From Citrobacter sp. Awk 4 (GTDB taxonomy: Bacteria; Pseudomonadota; Gammaproteobacteria; Enterobacterales; Enterobacteriaceae): DNA of 64,000 nt. This document shows, piece by piece, positions 42,625 to 54,608 of the stretch (positions within the stretch are counted from its first letter, which is position 1; every line of letters starts with the position of its first letter). Below the pieces are notes generated by a model. The model worked only from the letters and a program-made list of their open reading frames with translations. It ran no database searches and was not told where the DNA came from. The DNA is taken from positions 62,001 to 126,000 of the forward strand of contig NZ_JANEWG010000006.1 of the NCBI RefSeq assembly GCF_028069725.1, in the 5' to 3' direction. A program made the translations under genes and the position numbers.

Positions 42625-42722
42625 GTTTCGCTTGTTATCGCTAATGCAAAATTAACTCGCGGGAATATCGCATAAGAACGCCCTGTAAACCGCAGAGTTA
42701 ACCGTATTGAGGAATGTATAAA

Positions 42723-42989
42723 ATGAACACTAAATATCTTATCGCTTCACTCGGCCTGGCTTCTGTTCTCTCTTTCGGCGCAAACGCCGCCGTACACCAG
42801 GTCAATGCGCAAGAAGCACAAAATCTGCAATCCATGGGCAGTATCTCTGTTTCTCAGATTGGTAGCTCCCCGATGGATATGCGTCAGGAACTCGCCGCTA
42901 AAGCGGAGAAAGCAGGCGCCAGCAGCTATCGCGTGGTTGAACTGAAAGAAGGGTCACAGTGGCACGCCACGGCAGAACTCTATAAATAA
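42723..42989 (+). CDS. DUF1471/YhcN family periplasmic stress protein, copy 2
   Basis: 88 aa, a paralogue of the preceding gene: same signal peptide style (GANA), the same SIS VSQIGSSPMDMR core and the same WHATAELYK ending. ATG 42723 has GAGGA 9 bases upstream; ATG 42714 is too close. The pair is a tandem duplication; E. coli K-12 has one gene here as I recall. The two have diverged most in the middle. Confidence 0.9.
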   Translation: MNTKYLIASLGLASVLSFGANAAVHQVNAQEAQNLQSMGSISVSQIGSSPMDMRQELAAKAEKAGASSYRVVELKEGSQWHATAELYK

Positions 42990-43015
42990 ACCCTCGTCGT
43001 CTAGTCCGACGACTT

Positions 43016-43040
43016 GCCCCCGCCTGTCGGGGGCTTTTTT
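43016..43040 (+). terminator. terminator after the yhcN pair
   Basis: GCCCCCG (43016-43022), loop CCTGT, CGGGGGC (43028-43034) and TTTTTT. Confidence 0.93.
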
Positions 43041-43051
43041 ATGCCTGACGC

Positions 43052-43324
43052 TTAGACCCGAACGTTAAAACGTAACTGTCCTTCCAGCTCTTCTTCTGCT
43101 TCATCAAACAGCAAAATCAGCGCCCCATAACGTCGGCGCTGCTTTTCAGGGAGATGAACAAACTCAATTTCCAGCGGTAACGGCAACACTTCACCTGTCA
43201 CTATCTCCCACAGAGAATCCAGATCGCTGATCTGTTCTCTGGCAATACCAAACATCCGCGCAAACTCACGGTAAAAGTCACTCTGGTTTTCTATCTCATC
43301 AAAATCAAAGGTATAGATATTCAT
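43052..43324 (-). CDS. yhcO: barstar-family protein YhcO
   Basis: 90 aa from ATG 43324 ([12 protein letters not shown]), the E. coli length; the longer frame to 43378 adds 18 unrelated residues. It resembles barstar, the inhibitor of barnase-type ribonucleases ([25 protein letters not shown]). No partner RNase gene is nearby, so its target is unknown. Confidence 0.9.
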   Translation of the reverse strand: MNIYTFDFDEIENQSDFYREFARMFGIAREQISDLDSLWEIVTGEVLPLPLEIEFVHLPEKQRRRYGALILLFDEAEEELEGQLRFNVRV

Positions 43325-43411
43325 TGCCCGCCACCACCTCCGGTAAGCGCTTTCGCAGCCCACCAAACTACCTACCACGACAATTCCCGCACATCAGTTA
43401 AGTATAGCCAT

Positions 43412-43443
43412 AAAAAAACCGACGCTTTTGGCGTCGGCTTTTT
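43412..43443 (-). terminator. aaeXAB operon terminator
   Basis: CCGACGC (43419-43425) and GCGTCGG (43431-43437) with a run of seven T on the minus strand (A run 43412-43418), 11 bases after the aaeB stop. Confidence 0.88.
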
Positions 43444-43448
43444 CGTGT

Positions 43449-45416
43449 TTAGTTATCCGTCAGGGCATGCTGGTATTTATGCAACATGCCAGACAGCCGT
43501 TTTACCGGCTCCGTAACCTGCGGTGGCGCTTCCCATATACGCAGTTTTTCCTGATAGATGTCGAGTTCCTCAAGAAGTTGTCCGAAGTATCGCCGGCGCT
43601 TGTCGTCGCTACTGGCGGAAATCACGCGATCGGCGGTACGCCGAAGCTGGCGGTGGAAAATAGAGAGATCATCATTCACCGGAACCGGCGCGTCACGCAG
43701 ACGTTGATGCGCAATGATCATCGTCAGCGCCAGACGGAACTTGGGTAAGTCGCCCGGGAATTTGTTCATCAGCAAAAACAGCTGCTGATAGAGCGCCGGT
43801 AGATGGTTTTGCTTACGCCGTGCCACATTGGTGGTCATGGCTGAGACAGCCGCCGAAACAAACTGATTGAGTAGCACGCGGCCCGTCCTGTCACGGGAGT
43901 TATCCCGTACCAGTAAGATCACGATAAACGCCAGCATACAGCCGACAATCTGCCCCAACGCGCTGTCCAGAAACTGGCTAAAATGGAAGGTCATGGGGTT
44001 GTCGAGCACGATGATGTTAATGGTACTCGCCAGTGCCCCCATAGAACCCAAACGACGCTTCTGCACTTCAATGCCCAGAAAGAATCCCAGCACCGCCAGA
44101 CTCAGACAGAGCAGTAACATACTTTGTTGTGTGTTAGGGATAATCACCAGGAAATAGAGTAGCCCCAACGGCAGCGCCGCCAGTGTCCCGTAGATAAAGT
44201 CGATCGCAACCATGCGCGGATTTGGCAATCGCATCGCCAGTGAGGTCACGACGGCAATCATCACCATCGCACCGCTACCAGAGGTCCATCCCGTCCACAG
44301 CCAGAACAACGTCCCCAGCACGCATGACAAGGTGGTTCGCCAGAAGTTGACCATGGCATGGTGACGCTCGGCAGACTCCACCTTCACCACGGGTTCACCC
44401 TGTAAAATCTCTTCTTCAGTGGCACTGATTTTCGTATTACCCACCACGCCGCGTTTTAATAACAGATACCGCGTTGCTGCCCCAGCCCAGGTGTACAGGG
44501 TGACTGGCGTTTCCCGCTCACCCGTCCAGGCGATCACGCGGCGCATACGCTTGAGCTGCCGGTGAACATCCTGCGCCGTTTCAACGGGGGTTTCAAACAA
44601 CTCACGGAAGGTATCAGTAATCAGCTCCGGACGCGTATTTTGGATCATGTAGGTTTCGCAGGATTGCGTGATCAGCGTCAGGGAGAGCGTATTGATCGCC
44701 TTCAGACGTCGGTTAGCACGCACCCAGCGCGAGGACTCCATGTTCAGATTGCTGCGCATGCCATCCAGTGCCGCAGTACGGCGCACAAGCGCGCTCCAGG
44801 CACGGTCCACTTCTTCACTGTCACCGTGTTTAATACACAGTTGCATCAGTTGATACTGCGCGATGAGCAGGTTATCCACTTCAAGATCAACCTCTTGCTT
44901 CACCGAGCGTGGAGAGAAAATCAGATCCGCGACGATAGCGCAGACGATGCCAATCACAATCTCGCTACAGCGCTCAAGGGCAAACTGCGGCGTCAATAGC
45001 GGTTCCGTTTGAATGGTGATGACGATAATGAGTGCGGTATACCCAGAAAGCCCCCACGCGTAGGAGTTTTCAATACGTACCAGAGAAGAGATCCAGGTGC
45101 AAAATCCTGCCCAGATACAGCACACCAGAATCATCAGCAATGGTGCGCGAATCATGGTGATGATGATCGCCAGCGCAGCGATACACCCGATAAAGGTCCC
45201 AATGATGCGCAACATACCGCGATAGCGGATGGCGCCGGAATAGGGTTCACCTCCGGCAGCAAATGCTGGCCCCGCCGCAACAAGCGCCGCAGTCAGTACC
45301 GCCCAGCGCGGCGTTTCAAGCTGAAAGTGAAAACCAACAAACAGCGCCAGCACAATCGCGCACGCCAGCTTTATCGCAAAGCGAACGTGTTGGCTGGCGA
45401 TGGTGAAGATCCCCAT
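43449..45416 (-). CDS. aaeB: p-hydroxybenzoic acid efflux pump subunit AaeB
   Basis: 655 aa FUSC-family inner-membrane protein, with two sets of membrane helices (~10-165 and ~355-500), each followed by a cytoplasmic domain. It pairs with AaeA to export aromatic carboxylic acids. Two ATG codons stand together (45419, 45416); I use the second to match E. coli MGIF. It starts 5 bases after the aaeA stop. Confidence 0.95.
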   Translation of the reverse strand: MGIFTIASQHVRFAIKLACAIVLALFVGFHFQLETPRWAVLTAALVAAGPAFAAGGEPYSGAIRYRGMLRIIGTFIGCIAALAIIITMIRAPLLMILVCCIWAGFCTWISSLVRIENSYAWGLSGYTALIIVITIQTEPLLTPQFALERCSEIVIGIVCAIVADLIFSPRSVKQEVDLEVDNLLIAQYQLMQLCIKHGDSEEVDRAWSALVRRTAALDGMRSNLNMESSRWVRANRRLKAINTLSLTLITQSCETYMIQNTRPELITDTFRELFETPVETAQDVHRQLKRMRRVIAWTGERETPVTLYTWAGAATRYLLLKRGVVGNTKISATEEEILQGEPVVKVESAERHHAMVNFWRTTLSCVLGTLFWLWTGWTSGSGAMVMIAVVTSLAMRLPNPRMVAIDFIYGTLAALPLGLLYFLVIIPNTQQSMLLLCLSLAVLGFFLGIEVQKRRLGSMGALASTINIIVLDNPMTFHFSQFLDSALGQIVGCMLAFIVILLVRDNSRDRTGRVLLNQFVSAAVSAMTTNVARRKQNHLPALYQQLFLLMNKFPGDLPKFRLALTMIIAHQRLRDAPVPVNDDLSIFHRQLRRTADRVISASSDDKRRRYFGQLLEELDIYQEKLRIWEAPPQVTEPVKRLSGMLHKYQHALTDN

Positions 45417-45421
45417 CATGA

Positions 45422-46354
45422 TTAACCAAACTCGCGCAGACGATGCGCTAATTTGCGAAAGAAGGAATCCTGGCTTGCATCACGATCCTGCTGACCGGTG
45501 ATCACGACAGTCGCCGTTGTACCTGCTGGCCATAGGTTGTTCTGCTGATCATCAAGACGGATCCGCACCGGAACACGCTGCGCCAGTCGCACCCATTCGA
45601 GGTTGGAATCGATGGTCGCCATCCCTTTCGCATCGCGGGTACTGCTGGCGTTCGTGACCCCCGCCGCCACGCTGTCCACACTCCCTTTTAACACCCGATT
45701 ACTGCCCAGCGGCGTGATTTCCGCACGATAGCCCGGATGAACTCCCTCCAGCTTGGTTTCCTCCATATATGCCAATACATAGAAAGAGTGCTGTTTTACC
45801 AGAGCAACCGCCGTGGAACCCCGGGTAATAAACTCACCGGTATAGACGTTCAGGTTGGTTATCCACCCGTCTGCCGGCGCGCGAATCACGGTACGTTCGA
45901 GATCTAATTTTGCCAGGTCACGGGTCGCCTTCGCTCTCGCGAGCTGATGTAATACGGTTTGCAGAACGTTGTTCGCCTGATCGATCTCTTCACGAGACAT
46001 CGCCTGAACACCAAGACGATTACGTCGGCCTGCCTCCTGGCGTTTTTCCTGCGACAGCACCTGGTAATACGCTACATCGGCTTCGGCCTCTTCAAGCGCC
46101 TTTATATAGCGTGGCCGATCGATGGTGAACAGCACCTGATCCTTTTTCACCAGTTGGTTATCGTGAACATTGACATTGGTGATAAGTCCCGCCACATCCG
46201 GCGCAATGGCCACAACATCTGCGCTGAAACGCGCATCACGCGTCCAGGGTGACTCGGTGTAATAGACCCAGGCGCGAAAAATGGCGATGAACGCCAGGAT
46301 GACCAGTATCAGCGTAATGGCCGTGCGGGAGATTTTTCTTGTTAGTGTTTTCAC
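45422..46354 (-). CDS. aaeA: p-hydroxybenzoic acid efflux pump subunit AaeA
   Basis: 310 aa HlyD-family membrane fusion protein. GTG start 46354 (GAGG 5 bases upstream) gives the E. coli length; the ATG at 46369 would overlap the aaeX end. One N-terminal helix (~12-30), lipoyl and coiled-coil hairpin regions ([34 protein letters not shown]). Middle gene of aaeXAB. Confidence 0.94.
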   Translation of the reverse strand: MKTLTRKISRTAITLILVILAFIAIFRAWVYYTESPWTRDARFSADVVAIAPDVAGLITNVNVHDNQLVKKDQVLFTIDRPRYIKALEEAEADVAYYQVLSQEKRQEAGRRNRLGVQAMSREEIDQANNVLQTVLHQLARAKATRDLAKLDLERTVIRAPADGWITNLNVYTGEFITRGSTAVALVKQHSFYVLAYMEETKLEGVHPGYRAEITPLGSNRVLKGSVDSVAAGVTNASSTRDAKGMATIDSNLEWVRLAQRVPVRIRLDDQQNNLWPAGTTATVVITGQQDRDASQDSFFRKLAHRLREFG

Positions 46355-46361
46355 TTCAGCC

Positions 46362-46565
46362 TCAAACAAACATGCGCGATATCAGATAAAAAAGGCAGCA
46401 ATAGAGCGCGGTATTAAACAGCGCCGGATGCCATACAAAATCATAGATACCTGTCGGTACCAGCACCCGGCGCACCAGCCAGAAAATCGCCAGTGATAAA
46501 AGAAGTTCGAAAAATATCGGTGGGAAGGACAGCCCAAACACCACGATAACGGGAAACAGACTCAT
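46362..46565 (-). CDS. aaeX: small membrane protein AaeX
   Basis: 67 aa DUF1656 protein with two membrane helices, starting [12 protein letters not shown] at ATG 46565, the E. coli length. First gene of aaeXAB; its stop is 7 bases from the aaeA GTG. Its role in the pump is not known. Confidence 0.93.
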   Translation of the reverse strand: MSLFPVIVVFGLSFPPIFFELLLSLAIFWLVRRVLVPTGIYDFVWHPALFNTALYCCLFYLISRMFV

Positions 46566-46713
46566 GTTGACCTTGATTGTAGAGAGAGTGCAGGCGATAG
46601 AATTATCAGCCAGTGTCACCGCAGAGAAGGGCAAGGAAAGCCAGGCGAGAGCGACACTGCTGTTATTTGAATAATAATATATTAGCGTAACTGTTATGCT
46701 GTTATCTATATTA

Positions 46714-46729
46714 TGTGATCTAAATCACT
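46714..46729. promoter_or_regulatory. CRP/FNR-like palindrome between aaeX and aaeR
   Basis: TGTGATCTAAATCACT fits CRP (TGTGA-N6-TCACA, one mismatch) and also an FNR-like TGAT-N4-ATCA. It lies 19 bases before the aaeR start and about 150 bases before aaeX. AaeR sites should also be in this 182-base gap, but I could not define them. Confidence 0.45.
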
Positions 46730-46747
46730 TTTAAGCCAGAGTGAATA

Positions 46748-47677
46748 ATGGAACGATTAAAACGTATGTCGGTGTTTGCCAAAGTGGTTGAATTTGGTTC
46801 CTTTACCGCCGCAGCCAGACAGCTACAAATGAGCGTCTCTTCCATTAGCCAGACCGTGGCAAAATTGGAAGATGAACTGCAGGTGAAGCTGCTGAACCGC
46901 AGTACTCGTAGCATTGGCCTTACCGAAGCCGGTAAAATTTACTACCAGGGCTGCCGCCGAATGTTGCATGAAGTGCAGGATGTCCATGAGCAACTTTACG
47001 CGTTTAACAACACCCCTATCGGTACGTTGCGCATCGGCTGTTCTTCAACCATGGCGCAAAATGTCCTTGCCGGACTGACTGCCAGGATGCTGAAGGAATA
47101 CCCCGGGCTCACGGTGAACCTGGTGACAGGTATTCCAGCTCCTGACCTGATCGCCGACGGTCTGGACGTCGTGATTCGGGTCGGTGCGTTGCAAGACTCG
47201 AGCCTGTTTTCTCGCCGTCTGGGAGCCATGCCGATGGTGGTATGTGCCGCAAAAAGTTATCTCGCACAGTTTGGCGTACCGGAGAAGCCCGCCGATCTTA
47301 GCAACCACTCCTGGCTGGAATACAGCGTACGACCGGATAACGAATTTGAGCTGATCGCCCCGGAAGGGATCTCTACCCGGCTAATTCCTCAGGGAAGATT
47401 CGTCACTAACGATCCTATGACGCTCAGCCGCTGGCTGACGGCAGGTGCCGGGATCGCCTACGTGCCGCTGATGTGGGTGATCAACGAGATCAATCGGGGA
47501 GAGCTTGAGATCTTACTGCCCCGCTATCAGTCGGATCCCCGTCCGGTCTACGCGTTGTACACCGAAAAAGACAAATTGCCCTTAAAAGTGCAGGTGGTGA
47601 TCAACTATCTGACAGAATACTTTGTCGACGTGGCGAAGCTGTTTCAGGGAATGTACGGCAGAGGAAAGGAAACGTAA
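46748..47677 (+). CDS. aaeR: LysR-type activator AaeR
   Basis: 309 aa. A winged helix-turn-helix at ~1-60 (SFTAAARQLQMSVSSISQTVAKLEDELQVKLLNR) and a C-terminal periplasmic-binding-like effector domain. In E. coli it activates aaeXAB in response to aromatic carboxylates. It is divergent from its target operon. Confidence 0.95.
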   Translation: MERLKRMSVFAKVVEFGSFTAAARQLQMSVSSISQTVAKLEDELQVKLLNRSTRSIGLTEAGKIYYQGCRRMLHEVQDVHEQLYAFNNTPIGTLRIGCSSTMAQNVLAGLTARMLKEYPGLTVNLVTGIPAPDLIADGLDVVIRVGALQDSSLFSRRLGAMPMVVCAAKSYLAQFGVPEKPADLSNHSWLEYSVRPDNEFELIAPEGISTRLIPQGRFVTNDPMTLSRWLTAGAGIAYVPLMWVINEINRGELEILLPRYQSDPRPVYALYTEKDKLPLKVQVVINYLTEYFVDVAKLFQGMYGRGKET

Positions 47678-47681
47678 TAAA

Positions 47682-47711
47682 AGGCCCGATGACGCTACGC
47701 ATATCGGGCCT
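47682..47711 (+). terminator. aaeR terminator
   Basis: AGGCCCGAT (47682-47690) and ATCGGGCCT (47703-47711), a perfect 9-bp stem with a 12-base loop, 4 bases after the aaeR stop; no T-run. Confidence 0.6.
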
Positions 47712-47727
47712 GGAGCAAGAATCAAAT

Positions 47728-47755
47728 TCCCAGGCCGGAAACATCCGGCCTGGGA
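47728..47755 (-). terminator. hairpin after tldD
   Basis: A perfect 12-bp inverted repeat (TCCCAGGCCGGA at 47728-47739, TCCGGCCTGGGA at 47744-47755) with loop AACA, 3 bases beyond the tldD stop. It probably ends the long csrD-side minus-strand run. Confidence 0.7.
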
Positions 47756-47758
47756 TAA

Positions 47759-49222
<1,464 letters not shown>

Positions 49223-49279
49223 TTACTGCGGTAGAAGATCTATTTACTGAGATTGGGGCAATTACTCGCCCCCGTCAAA

Positions 49280-52200
49280 TCATTGCGGACTTTCTTTACG
49301 CGCCTGACGCAGGACTTCGTTAATCTGCGGTTTGTCTACCGGACCCGTGATGCGATAGCGCAGAATCGACACTTTGCTCCACAGCGGCCCCAGCACTTTA
49401 CTGGCGGCAAACACTGCCGCACCGACAATCGGGTTAACCGCAAACGCCGCCGCCACACCCACCGTCGCGGAGATCTCCGGCGCCACTACCGCCTCCAGAT
49501 TGAGCTCCCGACGCACCAGGTTCACCGACCCCTTCATAGCGATATCGGCCTCCAGGCCATCCACCAGCGTGTCATCCGTATTCATGACGCCGTCTTTAAT
49601 CCATGCCGTACTGCGAATGGAATCGAAATAAAAACCTTCGTTAAAGGTATCACTGAAATCAAAACGCAACTTACGCAGCAGGGCATCAAAACTCAGCAAA
49701 CGCAGTAATTGACCGGCATGACCGGTACTCAGCTCCGTGATCTCACCTTTGCCAAGATGCACTTTTAAAATACCGTTAAGCGAGGCTTCTTCGGGTTGCC
49801 ACGGCGGGTTACGCCAGTGCAGATCGTAATCCACATTAAACGACGCATTACGAATCGGGGTTGAGAAACCAAAGAATCCCGCAGCGGCGTCAATCTTGTT
49901 ACCGCGCAATTTACCTTTGAGTGATGTGCGTTCACGGCCAGGGACATTCACCCACTCGCCGTCTACCGTCAGGCGGGCGAAACCGGTATCCAGTAACCCA
50001 TTAGACAGCGTCAGCGTGTCACCTTTGATGCCGACATCCCCGTCGATACGCCCGTATTTTTGTCCCCACATCCAGCACTCTTCACAACGCAGTTGTGCGT
50101 CCGGCCAGCCACGGAAACTCACGCGGTCATTCGACGAGAACGGTGACGGAGACGGCGCGCTTCCGCTACTCTTCGCTACGTTCGGGTTGTAATAGAGGTA
50201 CTTAATATTTGCCAGCCATGGCGCGTTATTACGCATCGCCAGCGTGGCGTTGATCTCTCTCCCCTGTGCAGCAACCTGAGCGCCATTCGACGACGGTTCT
50301 GAGACAATACTCAGGTTATTCCACTGCTGCCCGCCAAGCGACAGAGAAGGCGTACGCAGCGTAATACGCTGAGGGAAATTTGCATTGGCGCCGACATTAT
50401 CCGCCGCACCTTTCTGGAACAGCGCCAACCATTCTGCGCCATCCATTGCCGGCAGATTGAGTTCGACACCTTCCTTCTCCGGCAGTTGCGGCGTTGTGTG
50501 GCTGTCGGTTGTCCAGATAGCGCGGTCCAGCGTCAATTTGTGATTCAGCAGCCAGCGGGTATTAAAATGGTTATTATTGCCAGCGCTGCCTGTCAGGTCG
50601 AAACTCTGCAAGTCACCCGTTGCTTTAATATTCACAGGCAAGGGTTCACCAGACTGTTTATTTAACGGCGCAGGTAAGTGACTACTTACATTTCGCAGAT
50701 CGCCCGTCATATCGATGTTGTACGTCGCACCTGCGTGATACGGGAGATCGATCCCTACTTTACCGTTCCACGCCATGCTCCCGTTTAGCGCGTCACCGAC
50801 TTGCACTGGCAGTACACCCATGCGGGCAGGCTGCCAGTTACCCTTAAGATTGACCGCAACCTGATAGGCTTTTGCGCCTTCGTTGGTAGAGAAATCCACA
50901 TTCAACGGCTGATTAAACCAGTGCGCCGTCAGCGGTTCGCTCTTGAGATTGCCATTCACAAAACTAAATTTGCCGGTCAGATTTTTCAGCGTGCTGTCGA
51001 GCGGTTGAATGAACAAGCTATTGTTATTCAACGAAACATCGCCTTTTGCCGTCACCTGCTCGCCATCCAGCGGGATATCGAGATGTAAGCGAGCATTCAC
51101 ATCACCGTCTATCTGGAGTTGTTCCAGCGTCGCACCGAGAGAATCCTTCAGCGGCGTCTCGTCGAAATAGGGACCTACCGCCTTACCCGGTCCCTTGATA
51201 TCCGCATCAATCAACAGTTTTTCTTTGCTATAGTCAGGGATATTCGCCGTCAAATTACTGGCCCTGACACCTCCTAAATTGACACCATCGGTCTTCATCC
51301 ACAGACCATCGTTCAGGAAGTTGAGCTCAATATTGAGATCGGTCAGCGCGGGCCAGTCAGGCTGAAACGCAAATTTCGCATTACGCAGCGGCACCAGCAC
51401 CTGGAACTGACCTTCATTATGTTTATACGGGAACAAGCGCGGATTACCGCCATAGACCAGCGTGGCATTATCTGCCTGGCCCCCCTGAATCGCGCCACTC
51501 AAGTAATCGACCAGCGCGGTACCCATCAAGTTTTCCGGGAAATAGCGCCAGGCCTGAGAACCGTCGTCCGTACTGATGCCCGCCAGAATGCCTAGCCAGG
51601 GTTCATCGCCCGCAGGTTGCAGATAACGGAAACCACCGTGCGCATGGACCGCTTTTGCCTTAACGTCGATATTGCGCCCGTCTAACTGAAAACCTTTATC
51701 GTTCTTCAGCCAGTTCAATGTTGCTACGCCGCGTTCAATTTCCAATGGTGCACGAAAGACGGTTTCATACGGCATTTTGGCCTGTTGCATCGAGGCCGTC
51801 AGCGCACCATTTTCAACGCTACCCGACAACGTGCCGGAGAAATTCTCCGCACCGGGTAACAGTTTCCATTGCTTCCAGGCCAGATCATTCCATGAGGCCT
51901 GGAAGCGGGTTTTTTCAGTCGCCTGCAGGGGAATATCCAGCGCCAGGATGTCAATTTTTCCGCTCGGCTGTGTGGCTTGCCAGATGTCGCCCAACGCAGG
52001 GGAGAGTTTGGTGACGACAGGGCGCAGCCCATCCATATCGGACAGTTCAAGGTTACTGGCGCGAATACGTAATTCATCACTACGTTTATTGTTCTGCCCG
52101 CCCACTTCCTGTTCCGGAACCCAGGCTAATGTCAGCGCCCCGCGCGGCCAGGGCTTGTTATCCAGCGTTATGCTGGTATTCGGAATATAAAATTGCCACC

Positions 52201-53080
52201 CGGGCTGTTCGCGGCTGATATGCGCGGTCAGATTGTCGACGGAAAAAGAGTGGGCCTTATTGTCACCCTTCCAGGTCGCACCGCCCTGTTTGAGCCAGAT
52301 ATCACCACCGGAGACTTCGCCTTTATTAAGCGTCATCCAACCTTCAAGGCTAAAACGTGCCGTCTGTAACGCCACATTGTCCTGCATCCATTTGCCCAGC
52401 CACGGGGTCACGTCAATGTCATCAGCCTGTAACCAGACCCGACCATTATTCAGCAATCCTTCATCGTCTCGCAGATCCATACGAACCTGCATTACGCCAT
52501 GCTGACCGGTGAGGCTGGAGAGGCTAACCTGCCCTTCAGCACGGTGTCTGCCTTTGCCGTTTAGCCAGGTAAGTTGTGGGATCGCCAGTTCAGCGCGCTG
52601 GCCTGAAAGGGTAAGAAAACTGATTTGGCTGTTGCGCAGATCGAAGTGATCAAACTGGCGCAGGAAGAGATCGCTAATGCGGTTGGTTTCAAACCCGTCA
52701 CCGCTATCGCTGCGTTGGATCGGCGTATTGGTGCGGATATCCAACTGCCAGAAGGTCAGGTCACGAAACTGCCAGCGCATGTTTAGCAGACTTTGCCAGA
52801 CATCCAGAGCCAGCGTGACGCGCTTTATGGAGAGCTCACCGCCATCTTTCAGTCTGGCGTGAATATCCCTCGCTTCAAGCGTAGGGCCGAAATTTTGCCA
52901 GTTGGCGCTCAGTTGGCTGGCAGCAACAGGGATCCCCGTTGCCGACTCAATTCGGGAAAGAATTGTCGGTCGCCAGCTGTCCAGATGGGGCAACGCAAGG
53001 CGCAGTCCACTGACCAGCAGCGCTGCGATGACAACGAGCGCGGCTCCAGTGAGCAATAAAATCCCCGGCAATCGCCTCAC
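49280..53080 (-). CDS. yhdP: AsmA-like phospholipid transport protein YhdP
   Basis: 1266 aa, the E. coli length. One N-terminal membrane helix (~7-30), then a long mostly beta-strand periplasmic region forming a hydrophobic groove, and a DUF3971/AsmA-like C-terminus. With TamB and YdbH it carries phospholipids to the outer membrane. It lies between rng and tldD. The in-frame ATG is preceded by GGAGAGAC. Confidence 0.96.
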   Translation of the reverse strand: MRRLPGILLLTGAALVVIAALLVSGLRLALPHLDSWRPTILSRIESATGIPVAASQLSANWQNFGPTLEARDIHARLKDGGELSIKRVTLALDVWQSLLNMRWQFRDLTFWQLDIRTNTPIQRSDSGDGFETNRISDLFLRQFDHFDLRNSQISFLTLSGQRAELAIPQLTWLNGKGRHRAEGQVSLSSLTGQHGVMQVRMDLRDDEGLLNNGRVWLQADDIDVTPWLGKWMQDNVALQTARFSLEGWMTLNKGEVSGGDIWLKQGGATWKGDNKAHSFSVDNLTAHISREQPGWQFYIPNTSITLDNKPWPRGALTLAWVPEQEVGGQNNKRSDELRIRASNLELSDMDGLRPVVTKLSPALGDIWQATQPSGKIDILALDIPLQATEKTRFQASWNDLAWKQWKLLPGAENFSGTLSGSVENGALTASMQQAKMPYETVFRAPLEIERGVATLNWLKNDKGFQLDGRNIDVKAKAVHAHGGFRYLQPAGDEPWLGILAGISTDDGSQAWRYFPENLMGTALVDYLSGAIQGGQADNATLVYGGNPRLFPYKHNEGQFQVLVPLRNAKFAFQPDWPALTDLNIELNFLNDGLWMKTDGVNLGGVRASNLTANIPDYSKEKLLIDADIKGPGKAVGPYFDETPLKDSLGATLEQLQIDGDVNARLHLDIPLDGEQVTAKGDVSLNNNSLFIQPLDSTLKNLTGKFSFVNGNLKSEPLTAHWFNQPLNVDFSTNEGAKAYQVAVNLKGNWQPARMGVLPVQVGDALNGSMAWNGKVGIDLPYHAGATYNIDMTGDLRNVSSHLPAPLNKQSGEPLPVNIKATGDLQSFDLTGSAGNNNHFNTRWLLNHKLTLDRAIWTTDSHTTPQLPEKEGVELNLPAMDGAEWLALFQKGAADNVGANANFPQRITLRTPSLSLGGQQWNNLSIVSEPSSNGAQVAAQGREINATLAMRNNAPWLANIKYLYYNPNVAKSSGSAPSPSPFSSNDRVSFRGWPDAQLRCEECWMWGQKYGRIDGDVGIKGDTLTLSNGLLDTGFARLTVDGEWVNVPGRERTSLKGKLRGNKIDAAAGFFGFSTPIRNASFNVDYDLHWRNPPWQPEEASLNGILKVHLGKGEITELSTGHAGQLLRLLSFDALLRKLRFDFSDTFNEGFYFDSIRSTAWIKDGVMNTDDTLVDGLEADIAMKGSVNLVRRELNLEAVVAPEISATVGVAAAFAVNPIVGAAVFAASKVLGPLWSKVSILRYRITGPVDKPQINEVLRQARKESPQ

Positions 53081-53138
53081 GCGTCTCTCCTTGTCTACCC
53101 AAAAACAAGCCGCCAGTTATCTGCGGCTTATTGCCTGT

Positions 53139-54608
53139 TTACATCATGACCACGTCAAATTGCTCCTGGTTATAGAGCGGTTCAATTTGCACTTTGACCT
53201 GCTTGCCGACGAAGATTTCCACTTCAGCCAACGCATGCGACTCCTCGCCTTTTAGCGTCTCCGCAACGGAAGGAGAAGCATAGACCAGGAATCGGTCAGA
53301 GTCGTAGGCATGATGAACGCGGACAATTTCACGCATAATCTCATAGCAGACGGTTTCAACCGTTTTCACCGTACCGCGCCCGTGGCAAGTCGGACACTCA
53401 TTGCATAGCACATGTTCCACGCTTTCGCGTGTACGCTTGCGCGTCATCTCCACCAGCCCCAGTTGCGAAAAGCCGTTGATGCTGGTCTTCACGCGATCTT
53501 TGCTGAGCGCCTGCTCCAGTGAATGCAGCACGCGGCGTCGGTGATCTTCATTATTCATGTCGATAAAATCGATAATGATAATCCCGCCCAAATTGCGCAA
53601 TCTCAGTTGCCGGGCAATGGCCTGCGTCGCTTCAATGTTGGTATTGAAGATCGTGTCATCGAGGTTTCGATGACCGACAAACGCTCCCGTATTAATATCA
53701 ACGGTGGTCATGGCTTCAGTCTGATCGATAATCAGATAACCGCCAGATTTCAGCTCAACTTTGCGCTCCAGCGCCCGCTGGATTTCGTTTTCGACATCAA
53801 AGAGATCAAAAATGGGCTGACGTCCGCTGTAGTGTTCCAGCTTACTGGTCATTTCTGGAATATATTCTGCGGTGAAATCCAGCAGCGCCTCGTAAGTCAG
53901 GCGGGAATCCACACGGATCCGGTCGAGTTGCGCGTCGGCAAAATCGCGTAAAACACGCTGTGCCAGCGCCAGTTCGCCATACATCTGATAGCGAGTTTGC
54001 GGGCGCTTTTTACGCTCCATGACTTTGGTCCAGACGCGTTTGAGATAAGCGGCATCTGAGGCCAGATCCTCTTCGCATACCCCTTCCGCCGCCGTACGAA
54101 TGATAAATCCGCCCTGCTCGTCGCAATAATCAGCGACCACATTTTTCAGGCGTTCACGTTCGGCTTCGCTTTCAATACGTTGAGAAACACCAACGTGTGA
54201 TGCGCCAGGCATAAAGACGAGATAACGGGAAGGCAGCGTAATATCCGTGGTCAGTCGTGCGCCTTTGGTACCGAGCGGATCTTTAACCACCTGTACCATC
54301 AGATCCTGTCCCTGACGCACTAACTCTGAGATGTCACGCACGGTGAAGTTTTTTTGTTCCTCACCGGCCACACACTCGGTGTGCGGCATAATGTCTGAAG
54401 CGTGAAGAAATGCGGCTTTATCCAGTCCAATATCTACAAAAGCCGCCTGCATACCCGGAAGTACGCGACTCACACGACCTTTGTAGATATTGCCTACTAT
54501 TCCGCGTCGCGCCTCACGTTCAATATGAATTTCCTGAAGAATACCGCCATCAATGTACGCCACTCGGGTTTCCGATGGCGTTACGTTTACCAACAATTCA
54601 GCCGTCAT
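53139..54608 (-). CDS. rng: ribonuclease G
   Basis: 489 aa from ATG 54608 ([13 protein letters not shown]). An S1 domain (~39-128), RNase H-like and 5'-sensor parts, catalytic DNase I-like domain with the metal-binding Asp residues (TVDINTGAF and [11 protein letters not shown]), and the zinc link [11 protein letters not shown]. It processes the 16S rRNA 5' end and some mRNAs. It overlaps the maf gene end by 11 bases. Confidence 0.98.
   Translation of the reverse strand: MTAELLVNVTPSETRVAYIDGGILQEIHIEREARRGIVGNIYKGRVSRVLPGMQAAFVDIGLDKAAFLHASDIMPHTECVAGEEQKNFTVRDISELVRQGQDLMVQVVKDPLGTKGARLTTDITLPSRYLVFMPGASHVGVSQRIESEAERERLKNVVADYCDEQGGFIIRTAAEGVCEEDLASDAAYLKRVWTKVMERKKRPQTRYQMYGELALAQRVLRDFADAQLDRIRVDSRLTYEALLDFTAEYIPEMTSKLEHYSGRQPIFDLFDVENEIQRALERKVELKSGGYLIIDQTEAMTTVDINTGAFVGHRNLDDTIFNTNIEATQAIARQLRLRNLGGIIIIDFIDMNNEDHRRRVLHSLEQALSKDRVKTSINGFSQLGLVEMTRKRTRESVEHVLCNECPTCHGRGTVKTVETVCYEIMREIVRVHHAYDSDRFLVYASPSVAETLKGEESHALAEVEIFVGKQVKVQIEPLYNQEQFDVVMM

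Noticed and set aside
49253-49708. 151-codon plus-strand frame opposite yhdP
   Set aside because: Shadow frame with no start signals and a His/Arg-rich composition typical of antisense translation.
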